Positions 1 through 6,010 of a DNA stretch of 6,335 bases are shown here, one piece after another (the stretch's first letter is position 1; every line of letters starts with the position of its first letter). This DNA is from Deltaproteobacteria bacterium. Its GTDB lineage: Bacteria > Desulfobacterota > JADFXK01. The notes below the pieces were generated by a model. That model was not told the DNA's origin. It ran no database searches and was given only the letters and a program-made list of their open reading frames with translations. The stretch lies in assembly GCA_015233295.1 (NCBI GenBank), contig JADFYC010000191.1:1-6335 (forward strand), written 5' to 3'. A program made the translations under genes and the position numbers.

Positions 1-14
1 AACGTTAATTATAG

Positions 15-60
15 CCATGTCAAGTATGATTATTTTATCTTGTGAGTCACCCCATGTCAA
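15..60 (-). repeat. Direct repeat of TTGACATGG in the promoter region
   Basis: The nonamer TTGACATGG occurs on the minus strand at 60-52 and again at 23-15, a 37-base period. The first copy includes the -35 box of the promoter at 32-60. The second sits about where transcription from that promoter would begin, and could be a second -35 box (a -10 with 17-base spacing would fall just outside the window) or a binding site. A perfect TATAAT (13-8) follows it, but only 4 bases away, too close to pair with it. Confidence 0.45.
32..60 (-). promoter_or_regulatory. Sigma-70-type promoter pointing out of the left edge
   Basis: On the minus strand a perfect TTGACA (60-55) is followed after exactly 17 bases by TAAAAT (37-32, five of six to consensus), with AT-rich DNA upstream. 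Transcription would start near position 25 and run leftwards out of the window, so a new minus-strand transcription unit probably begins just beyond position 1. The spacer contains the palindrome GTGAGTCAC (42-50, plus-strand reading), which could be an operator. Confidence 0.6.
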
Positions 61-235
61 ATTAAGTAATTCGAGTTATGACCATCCAATTGGTAGCATT
101 AGATAATCAGAATTTAAAGATGAAAAAACGAATCATGATTTATCCCTCGTCCATCACAAATGGGGGCAAACGGCCATAAAACATCATGACGCAATTGTGT
201 CCCGCACTGCCGGAGGGAAGAGCGCCAGGCTATAA

Positions 236-778
236 CTAGCGGCCCTTGATCGTCATCGGAATGCCGGAGACCAGCAACACCACCCGGTCCGCCGCCGCGG
301 CCAACAACTGGTTGGCCATCCCGGCCAAATCGCGGAAACGCCGGGCCAAGGGATTATCCGGGACTATCCCCCAGCCCACCTCATTGGTCACCAACGCCAC
401 TGGACAGGCGGCCCGGGCCAGGCAACCGACCAGCGCATTAACCCGGTCTCGGATCTGATCATCAGACAGATCAGCCATAATCAGGTTGCTGAGCCAGATA
501 GTCACGCAATCCATCAGAATAACGCCGGTCTGATCGTGGTGACGGTTGATCACCTTGACTGGATCCAGGGTCTCCTCGACAGTGGTCCAATCGGAACCAC
601 GCTCGGCTTGATGCTTCTTGACCCGGTCCCGCATTTCATCGTCCCAGGCCGCGGCCGTGGCCAAAAAAAGGCGCCGGACACTTTGTTGCTCAGCCCAGTC
701 TTGAGCGAACCGGCTTTTGCCGCAGCGGCAGCCACCGGTGACTAACAGCATCTGTATTTTATTTTCAGGTATCGACAA
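236..778 (-). CDS. cobU: Adenosylcobinamide kinase / adenosylcobinamide-phosphate guanylyltransferase (CobU/CobP)
   Basis: CobU acts in the late cobalamin pathway: it phosphorylates adenosylcobinamide and then attaches GMP to give adenosylcobinamide-GDP, which CobS later joins to the lower ligand. With the TTG start at 778 the product is 180 residues, normal for the family. The P-loop is GGCRCGKS (15-22); the usual form is GGARSGKS, so two cysteines are unusual here. ATAAAWDDEMRDRVKKH leads to His56, the position of the histidine that carries GMP in Salmonella CobU. VILMDCVTIWLSN (86-98) holds the Walker B-like Asp90. The C-terminal half, TNEVGWGIVPDNPLARRFRD then AAADRVVLLVSGIP, is highly characteristic. 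The start may instead be ATG 751 (171 residues). The gene lies 74 bases after nagZ on the same strand. No other cobalamin gene is in the window; partners such as cobS or cobT may lie to the left or elsewhere. TAG ends it at 236. Confidence 0.94.
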   Translation of the reverse strand: MSIPENKIQMLLVTGGCRCGKSRFAQDWAEQQSVRRLFLATAAAWDDEMRDRVKKHQAERGSDWTTVEETLDPVKVINRHHDQTGVILMDCVTIWLSNLIMADLSDDQIRDRVNALVGCLARAACPVALVTNEVGWGIVPDNPLARRFRDLAGMANQLLAAAADRVVLLVSGIPMTIKGR

Positions 779-787
779 GTTCCTTCA

Positions 788-793
788 TCCTCT
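788..793 (-). promoter_or_regulatory. Shine-Dalgarno supporting a TTG start for cobU
   Basis: AGAGGA lies 9 bases upstream of TTG 778 and favours that start. An in-frame TGA three codons before the TTG rules out a longer form. The alternative ATG at 751, whose product begins MLLVTGG as most family members do, has no recognisable ribosome binding site upstream. Confidence 0.5.
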
Positions 794-806
794 TTAGCGT
801 CGTCGG

Positions 807-830
807 CCAATCTCCTAATGGTCCAATCTC
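807..830 (-). repeat. Short direct repeat upstream of cobU
   Basis: GAGATTGG occurs twice on the minus strand (830-823 and 814-807) with 8 bases between, a 16-base period, in the nagZ-cobU gap. It could be chance or a small protein-binding site; nothing else supports a role. Confidence 0.3.
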
Positions 831-852
831 AAGTTACACAATTCCTTTCAGA

Positions 853-1962
853 TTATCCCGGCCTGGCCATTAATCCGGCCTTGATCTTGACGATCCTGGC
901 AAAAGACTTTCTGATGCGATCCGTAGAGACGCGGCCGTCAGCCACGGCGTTGAGCAAGACATCCTTGACCTTGTCCGGAATCTGTGGGTCGGGAGCGAAG
1001 TAATTGGAAAACAGGAGGATATCATTCCCGGCATTAACAGCCTGGACAATAACTGTCTCCAGATCAAAATATTGAGCTATGGCCCCCATCTGGAGATCAT
1101 CACTGATGACCACACCGTCATATAGACCGGTCTGCCGCAATAGTCCGTTTATCGTCCCAGGAGAAAGCGAGGCCGGATAAACAGGATCGAGATTACGGTT
1201 GAAGGTGTGCGCCACCATGACCATATCCGCCCCTCCCGGCCCGGACAATCGGAAGAACGGCTCCAGCTCGATAGGGTTCCAGGTATCGGTCACATCGACA
1301 AACCCCAGGTGGGTATCCCCGGTGGCGCTGCCGTGCCCTGGAAAGTGTTTCAAAGTGCACAGGACGCCCTGGCTATGATGGGCTGAGATCACGGCTAAGG
1401 CATAGGCGATGACCTGCTCCGGGTCGGCCCCGAAACTCCGTTCCAGTTTCCCGATGGCGGGTGATTCCGGATTCCGATTTAAGTCCACGACCGGGGCAAA
1501 ATTCAAGTTGAACCCGGCTTGCTGGACCATGGCGGCCAGATCGCGATAATAATCCCGGGCTTGCCCAGGGGCCATCTGCTCCGCCACCTTTTGAGCCGAC
1601 AAGAAATCTTTGAATCCATTGGCGCTGTTCAATCGTTGAACCTTGCCGCCCTCTTGATCCAGACTGACCAGGACCGGATAAGGGGCCCGCGCCTGGCCGA
1701 TGGCCCTGGTCAAGGCTTCTACCTGCGGCTGGTTGTCAATGTTAAACCGGTAAAAAACCACTCCGCCAAGGTGACCTGTCTCCAATTGTTGGACGATCAA
1801 CCTGGGCCAGTCCTCATTGGGGTCGGTACCGCGAAACCCGACCATGGTCATCTGTCCGATCATAGTCTCTAAGGAGACGTCTGAGTTGTTATCGGAGCCG
1901 CCACAGCCGACGGTTATTACCATTAGAGAGAACATTATAACTAGGTAAATTACCTTTAACAT
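853..1962 (-). CDS. nagZ: Family 3 glycoside hydrolase, NagZ-type beta-N-acetylhexosaminidase, probable lipoprotein
   Basis: This 369-residue enzyme is a single-domain GH3 protein expected to remove N-acetylglucosamine from muropeptides or cell-wall fragments. The family signature KHFPGHGSATGDTH lies at 205-218; D216 and H218 correspond to the Asp-His dyad that serves as general acid/base in NagZ. The nucleophile is most likely D288 in VVISDDLQM. LDQEGG (101-106) and NFAPVVDLNRNP (154-165) are further family blocks, so no key residue is missing. The N-terminus is a hydrophobic segment (about 3-19) ending TVGC followed by GGSDNNSD, which looks like a lipoprotein signal with Cys20 lipidated, though Thr at -3 is atypical. 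That puts it in the envelope, unlike cytosolic E. coli NagZ and more like lipoprotein NagZ of Bacillus. ATG 1962 is preceded by AAGGGG (1970-1975) with 7 bases spacing. It begins 90 bases after ntrX and may share its transcript. Enzyme family is firm; exact substrate and location are inferred. Confidence 0.92.
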   Translation of the reverse strand: MLKVIYLVIMFSLMVITVGCGGSDNNSDVSLETMIGQMTMVGFRGTDPNEDWPRLIVQQLETGHLGGVVFYRFNIDNQPQVEALTRAIGQARAPYPVLVSLDQEGGKVQRLNSANGFKDFLSAQKVAEQMAPGQARDYYRDLAAMVQQAGFNLNFAPVVDLNRNPESPAIGKLERSFGADPEQVIAYALAVISAHHSQGVLCTLKHFPGHGSATGDTHLGFVDVTDTWNPIELEPFFRLSGPGGADMVMVAHTFNRNLDPVYPASLSPGTINGLLRQTGLYDGVVISDDLQMGAIAQYFDLETVIVQAVNAGNDILLFSNYFAPDPQIPDKVKDVLLNAVADGRVSTDRIRKSFARIVKIKAGLMARPG

Positions 1963-2052
1963 ATTAAAGCCCCTTTTTTAAGAAGCGCGTCATATCCACG
2001 TCAGGCGTTGAGAATCAAACAAATATCATTCTTCATACTTGGGCCATTGACT

Positions 2053-3429
2053 TTAACCTTCCTCAATCGTCGTCTTTCCGGTGTCCAGGCCGTAGGCTTT
2101 GATTTTTTTGTGCAGGTGACTTCTTTCTAAACCGATGACCTCGGCGGTTTGGGACACATTATAATGATTCTCGGCCAATTTTTCGGCGATGAAAGCTCGT
2201 TCGAAATGACTTCGGGCGTCTTTGAAGGTAGTGAAGTGAAGCGATTCCGGAAATTCCGCCGGGGCGGGGGTGCGGCCGATGGGCGGGGGCACATGACCGG
2301 CCACTATGGTCCGGCCGGGAGTCATAATGACTAGCCGTTCCACGAAGTTTTTGAGTTCTCTGACGTTACCGGGCCAGGGGTGATTAAGTAGCAGGTCTAA
2401 GGCCTCGGGCGTCAACTGTTTCACCGGCGTCTTAATTTTATAGGAATATTCTTCCAGGAATTCCTGGACCAGGGCGGGAATATCTTCCTTTCTCTGGCGC
2501 AGCGGTGGGACTAGAATGGGGATGACGTTTAATCGGTAGTATAAATCTTCCCGGAAGGTGCGGTGGATGATTTCTTCTTCCAAGTTCTTATTCGTGGCCG
2601 CGATCACCCGGACGTCCACTTTGATAGTCTTGGCCCCACCGACCCTCTCAAACCTTTGTTCCTGAAGTATCCGGAGGATCTTAGATTGGGTCTTGAGACT
2701 CATGTCCGCAATCTCATCCAGAAACAAGGTCCCCTCATTGGCTAAGTCGAACTTGCCCCGGCGGCGGGTTGCGGCTCCGGTGAAGGCACCTTTTTCATGG
2801 CCGAACAGTTCGCTTTCGATCAACTCCTCGGGTATGGCCGCGCAATTGACATCAATAAATGGTTTCTGCGCTCGTTTACTCAGCCGATGAATGGACCTGG
2901 CCACCACCTCTTTCCCGGTCCCGTTTTCTCCCGTGATCAACACCCAGGCGTCGGTGGGAGCGACCAAGACCATTTGCTCTTTTAAAGTCTGGATAGTCTT
3001 ACTTGCCCCGGTCAGGTTATGCTGGGGTGTTCTGGATTTCAGCAGGATATTCTCTTCTTCTAACCGATGATATTTCAGGGCATTATTTATGGTCAGGAGA
3101 ATCTTATCCAGAGATAACGGCTTTTCGATAAAATCGTAGGCGCCCAGCTTTATGGCCTTGACCGCTGTTTCGATATTTCCATGCCCCGAAATCATCACGA
3201 CCTGCATATAGGGATGGTCTTGCTTGATCCTGGTCAAGGTTTCGAGCCCATCGATACCCGGCATCCAGATGTCCAACAGAGCCAAATCCGGCGCTTCTTC
3301 TTCCAGCAGGGCCAGGGCCTCCTTCCCGCTGTGGGCGCAAATGACATCATACCCTTCATCGGTCAGGATTCCTTCCAATGACTTGACAATGTTGACTTCA
3401 TCATCCACCACCAGGATGGTTCTGGACAT
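2053..3429 (-). CDS. ntrX: NtrX-like sigma-54-dependent response regulator
   Basis: This 458-residue activator has the three-domain plan of the NtrC family at normal length. The receiver domain (about 1-120) has the acidic pocket D9-D10-E11, phospho-acceptor D53 in LLDIWMPG, S81 and K103. The stretch VVMISGHGNIETAVKAIKLGAYDFIEKP is typical of NtrX. The AAA+ domain (about 139-365) has Walker A GENGTGKE (K173), the sigma-54 contact loop GAFTGA (214-219) intact, Walker B GTLFLDEI (D238, E239), arginine-finger region FREDLYYRLN and sensor-2 region GNVREL (354-359). A Fis-type helix-turn-helix lies near 424-446 (NVSQTAEVIGLERSHLHKK). It should therefore bind DNA and drive sigma-54 promoters when phosphorylated by the adjacent NtrY. 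Some alphaproteobacterial NtrX proteins lack GAFTGA; this one does not. The start is set by the AGGAGGT site 8 bases upstream. Targets are unknown; no convincing -24/-12 promoter was found in this window. Confidence 0.94.
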   Translation of the reverse strand: MSRTILVVDDEVNIVKSLEGILTDEGYDVICAHSGKEALALLEEEAPDLALLDIWMPGIDGLETLTRIKQDHPYMQVVMISGHGNIETAVKAIKLGAYDFIEKPLSLDKILLTINNALKYHRLEEENILLKSRTPQHNLTGASKTIQTLKEQMVLVAPTDAWVLITGENGTGKEVVARSIHRLSKRAQKPFIDVNCAAIPEELIESELFGHEKGAFTGAATRRRGKFDLANEGTLFLDEIADMSLKTQSKILRILQEQRFERVGGAKTIKVDVRVIAATNKNLEEEIIHRTFREDLYYRLNVIPILVPPLRQRKEDIPALVQEFLEEYSYKIKTPVKQLTPEALDLLLNHPWPGNVRELKNFVERLVIMTPGRTIVAGHVPPPIGRTPAPAEFPESLHFTTFKDARSHFERAFIAEKLAENHYNVSQTAEVIGLERSHLHKKIKAYGLDTGKTTIEEG

Positions 3430-3437
3430 CGAACGAG

Positions 3438-3444
3438 ACCTCCT
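3438..3444 (-). promoter_or_regulatory. Strong Shine-Dalgarno of ntrX
   Basis: The minus strand reads AGGAGGT followed by 8 bases and the ATG at 3429. This is a near-ideal ribosome binding site and fixes the ntrX start. It suits a gene that cannot rely on translational coupling, since the ntrY stop is 282 bases away. The heptamer arm ends at its first base. Confidence 0.85.
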
Positions 3445-3482
3445 TCTGGTTGCTGGTTACTCGTTGCTGGTTATTAGTTGTT
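3445..3482 (-). repeat. Heptamer run, ntrX-proximal arm
   Basis: Read on the minus strand this arm is AACAACT, a three-base AAT interruption, then AACCAGC, AACGAGT, AACCAGC and AACCAGA. The last unit ends directly against the AGGAGGT Shine-Dalgarno of ntrX, with no spacer base. In the ntrYX transcript this arm would be the 3' strand of the long stem. Confidence 0.85.
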
Positions 3483-3634
3483 AGTACGGATAGTTGATGG
3501 CTCACTGCCTCCAACCGGATTAATGGAAAAAAGCAATCTGTGAGCAGCCAGTTAGGAACCCCAGACCGCAGAGCGGAGTCGCCGGGATTATTCATGAAAG
3601 AAACCCCATAACTTTAGAATGAGCCGCCTGTGTC

Positions 3635-3663
3635 ATCATAGCCGATAAGACTTGCTTATCCAA
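3635..3663 (-). promoter_or_regulatory. Possible weak sigma-70-type promoter for ntrX inside the repeat element
   Basis: On the minus strand a TTGGAT (-35-like, 3663-3658) is followed after exactly 17 bases by TATGAT (-10-like, five of six to consensus, 3640-3635). The -35 match is poor (three of six). If real it would give ntrX a start of its own, about 200 bases upstream of the ATG and independent of ntrY. This rests on spacing and the -10 box only. Confidence 0.25.
3644..3660 (-). other. Small hairpin inside the repeat element
   Basis: GATAAG (3644-3649) and CTTATC (3655-3660) form a perfect 6-base-pair stem with a 5-base loop, immediately next to the ntrY-proximal arm. No run of T follows on either strand, so it is not a typical intrinsic terminator. 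It falls in the spacer of the putative promoter at 3635-3663. Confidence 0.5.
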
Positions 3664-3712
3664 CAAGATTAACCAGTAACGAGTAACCAGCAACATGCAA
3701 CAAGCAACCGGT
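3662..3712 (+). repeat. Heptamer run, ntrY-proximal arm
   Basis: Read on the plus strand this arm starts with AACAAGATT and then has six in-phase heptamers at 3671-3712: AACCAGT, AACGAGT, AACCAGC, AACATGC, AACAAGC and AACCGGT. The final T is shared with the TAA stop codon of ntrY (3712-3714 on the minus strand), so the repeat abuts the gene end exactly. It has more AACNNGY units than the other arm, and the extra three have no partner there. Confidence 0.85.
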
Positions 3713-5973
3713 TACGTCCGAAGCGGCAACTCAATCACAAATTTGGCCCCATGAGGTTCATTAGCATTGACTCGGACAAACCCATTATGGTCTGAAATAA
3801 TGGCATTGACAATGGTCAAACCCAATCCAGTCCCGCTTTTCTTGGTGGAAAAATACGGTTCAAAGACCTTAATCCGGTCAGTCGCCGGGATCCCGGGACC
3901 ATTATCGGCGATCTCCACCCGGGCCATGGACAGGACGGGATCGTATTCCGCCCGGACGGTTATTTGTCCACCGGGGCCGACCGCGGCCACAGCATTGTCT
4001 AAGATGTTTATCAAGGCGCGTTTGACCTGGTCCCAATCCAGGTTGAACACAGGAATTTCCGATTCTACCTCCAGAGAAAACTTAATCTGATCAGGTGATT
4101 CCTGATACATCAAGAATGTTTCTTTAATCAAGGCCACCAGATCGTTAGGCGTCGGATTGACAGCCGGCATTTTGGCAAATTTGGAAAACTCGTTGACTAG
4201 ATGTCGTAGTTCGTCCACCTGATTGACGATCATCCGGGTGCATTCGTCGAAAACCTTTCCATCCTCACCAAACCGGTCGCCATACTTCTTCTGCAGTCGC
4301 TGGGCGGATAATTTGATGGGGGTTAAAGGATTCTTGATCTCGTGGGCGATCCGGCGGGCCACTTCCCGCCAGGCGACCATGCGTTGGACCTTCTCGATAT
4401 GGGTCATGTCATCAAAAACCAGGACCATGCCTAGATGTTTATCCTCTTCGTCTTTTAGCATGGTCAAATGGACCAGGAGGGTTAAGACCCCCTGGGTGAC
4501 ATTCACCCGAACTTGACGTTCCAGAAATCCCTCGGCCATCAAATTGGCGCCGACACTGAGTTCGGCCACCGTCTCAGCAAATTCCTTAGGCAGCACTTTA
4601 GTATAGATTTGATTTAAGACTTTATCCGACTTCAGGTTGAGCATTTGCCCGGCCGACTTGTTGATGGTCGTGATTTTCCCGTTGTCGTCCATGGAGATGA
4701 CCCCGGCCGCGGCATTATTCAAGATGATTTCAGTATATCGGCGGCGCTGTTCGATCTCGTCGTTGATTCGGACCAGCTCCTTATTGGTGGCTTCCAGGGC
4801 TGACTTGCTTTGTTTGAGGTCTCCGGTCATCTTGTTGAACGATTGAATCAGAGTGCTCAGCTCATCCTCGGAAGAGGAGGCCGTAATATAGACATCATAG
4901 TCGCCTTCGGCGATACGTTTGGTCCCCTCAGCCAATTCTTTGATGGGTTCGGTCAAACCTTTGGCCAGATAGAAACCGAACCAGGTGGCCGAAAAAACGA
5001 TCAAGAGAGAGATGATGGACAGAATCATGTAATAGGTTGTTTTAAATGGCTTCTTGAGCATACTCAACTGCCGGTAATCCACCAGGCCTTGGGCGATGGA
5101 TTTCATTTTCGACAACTGGTGATGATCGATCAAGCAACCGGCGACCAGGACAAACAGGACGTGGCTTTGTCCGGTGGAATCTTTTCGCACTACGGGTACC
5201 ACCGCTCGTAACAAGTCGCCCTGCGCCGTGGCTTGGGATAAGGACAGGTTCCCCATATCCTTACCGGCCTTGGTCACATCCCCTTTGGCGATGGGAACAA
5301 AAGTGCCTTCGCCGGACGAGGCCATCAAGTGGCCGTCAGACGAATAAATGGAAATGGCGGTTAACTCGAACGAATTACGTTTAGCTTTAAGATATGACTC
5401 CAACAGATCTAGGTTTTGAGCTAATATATCGATATCGGTCAGAATGGCTCGGGATATTTCGATGCCGGCTTTTTCGGCTCGGGCCGACTCCGAGGCATAA
5501 AAAGACTTGGACAATTCCAAGGAATAATTCAGAGATGTTTCTACCTGGCTGCTGAACCAGAATTCGATGCCGGAGGCAATAAACTGAATTGATACAAAAA
5601 GCAGTAGAATGGTGGGCAACAAAGAGAGACCGATAAACACTACGGCCAGTTTAGTCCGAAGGTTCACCCCGGGGATACGGTGCCTGCGGTCCATCATTAA
5701 TTTAAATACATTCCGCAGCACCAGGAAGATGAGCAGCAAGAGCAGCAGGGTATTGATATTGATCAAGGCAAAGAGGATAATCCCGTTGTTGGCCTGTAAT
5801 ACCGGACCTAAATCAGAGACTCGCGTCTCCAAATAGAGGAGAACGGCCAGGACCAGGCAGGATGCGACAATTATAAATTTTTCCCGTTTCCGCCGGCTAT
5901 ATTCACGAGTTATCATCTCTTGATGTTCGGATGTAGCCACATCGGTGGCCGGCGTTCTTTTCTTCTTCTTCAT
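3712..5973 (-). CDS. ntrY: NtrY-like membrane sensor histidine kinase
   Basis: This 753-residue sensor kinase should autophosphorylate on histidine and pass the phosphate to the NtrX-like regulator encoded next. A basic cytoplasmic N-terminus (MKKKKR) precedes hydrophobic segments at about 33-49, 65-91 and 107-131. An extracytoplasmic region of about 175 residues (about 137-312) follows, then a last membrane segment at about 313-338. HAMP lies at about 337-390, a polar coiled-coil linker to about 412, and PAS at about 413-530. The HisKA domain carries the H-box RRIAHEIKNPLTP with phospho-accepting His544. The ATPase domain shows the N-box (N656, N660), G1 box DNGPGI (690-695) and G2 box GTGLGL (714-719), so all catalytic boxes are intact. 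Architecture, length and the AWREVARRIAHEIKNPL stretch match NtrY rather than NtrB. The ATG at 5973 has GAGG four bases upstream. The stop overlaps the edge of a heptamer-repeat element that separates it from ntrX. The signal is unknown; in the NtrY family nitrogen and redox cues have been reported. Confidence 0.93.
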   Translation of the reverse strand: MKKKKRTPATDVATSEHQEMITREYSRRKREKFIIVASCLVLAVLLYLETRVSDLGPVLQANNGIILFALININTLLLLLLIFLVLRNVFKLMMDRRHRIPGVNLRTKLAVVFIGLSLLPTILLLFVSIQFIASGIEFWFSSQVETSLNYSLELSKSFYASESARAEKAGIEISRAILTDIDILAQNLDLLESYLKAKRNSFELTAISIYSSDGHLMASSGEGTFVPIAKGDVTKAGKDMGNLSLSQATAQGDLLRAVVPVVRKDSTGQSHVLFVLVAGCLIDHHQLSKMKSIAQGLVDYRQLSMLKKPFKTTYYMILSIISLLIVFSATWFGFYLAKGLTEPIKELAEGTKRIAEGDYDVYITASSSEDELSTLIQSFNKMTGDLKQSKSALEATNKELVRINDEIEQRRRYTEIILNNAAAGVISMDDNGKITTINKSAGQMLNLKSDKVLNQIYTKVLPKEFAETVAELSVGANLMAEGFLERQVRVNVTQGVLTLLVHLTMLKDEEDKHLGMVLVFDDMTHIEKVQRMVAWREVARRIAHEIKNPLTPIKLSAQRLQKKYGDRFGEDGKVFDECTRMIVNQVDELRHLVNEFSKFAKMPAVNPTPNDLVALIKETFLMYQESPDQIKFSLEVESEIPVFNLDWDQVKRALINILDNAVAAVGPGGQITVRAEYDPVLSMARVEIADNGPGIPATDRIKVFEPYFSTKKSGTGLGLTIVNAIISDHNGFVRVNANEPHGAKFVIELPLRT

Positions 5974-6010
5974 AATACCTCGGCTCTATCCCTGGCTGCC
6001 CGGTTCTGAC

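Larger units (their letters stand above)
1..235. other. AT-rich gene-free region downstream of cobU
   Basis: No gene is visible on either strand; the longest plus-strand frame with an ATG near its start (120-179) gives only 19 codons with a poor ribosome site. The first 130 bases are clearly richer in A and T than the coding DNA. It separates cobU from whatever lies to the left and holds a leftward promoter at 32-60. No convincing intrinsic terminator for cobU was found. Confidence 0.6.
3445..3712. repeat. Inverted heptamer-repeat element between ntrY and ntrX
   Basis: Almost the whole 282-base gap between the two genes is one composite element. Each end is a run of heptamers starting with AAC (such as AACCAGC and AACGAGT), and the two runs face each other as an inverted repeat. 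The 21-base cores, 3452-3472 and 3671-3691, match at 20 of 21 positions after reverse complementing, and 23 of 24 when the adjoining AAC is counted. The cores enclose 198 bases. The interior has no convincing gene but can form further short helices: 3499-3504 with 3620-3625, or alternatively 3500-3505 with 3540-3545, plus hairpins at 3566-3576 and 3644-3660. It looks like a small non-autonomous repeat or a structured intergenic RNA element; no transposase is present and no clear target-site duplication was seen. Its family cannot be named from sequence alone. Confidence 0.8.

Noticed and set aside
123..145. Palindrome AATCATGATT followed by a T-run on the minus strand, as a cobU terminator
   Set aside because: The stem would have only about four A/T-rich pairs with a two-base loop, too weak for an intrinsic terminator.
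120..179. A 19-codon plus-strand frame beginning MKKRIM
   Set aside because: Very short, poor ribosome site, no recognisable peptide family, and no promoter upstream on that strand.
1969..2030. Possible sigma-70 promoter for nagZ in the ntrX-nagZ gap (TTGATT ... TATGAC)
   Set aside because: Both boxes match only four of six positions with 18-base spacing; this is not better than chance in a 90-base gap.
3526..3555. Possible sigma-54 promoter (TGGC ... TTGC) upstream of ntrX
   Set aside because: The distance between the GG and GC elements is 13 bases instead of the required 10.
3401..3595. A 64-codon minus-strand frame spanning the repeat element and the start of ntrX
   Set aside because: Much of it (from SHQLSVLTTNNQ onwards) is a translation of the heptamer repeats, and it overlaps the well-supported ntrX start in another frame; there is no ribosome site or known domain.
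4810..5211. A 133-codon plus-strand frame inside ntrY
   Set aside because: It is antisense to the conserved HAMP and sensor region of an intact kinase, and shows no domain or ribosome site; it is a shadow frame.
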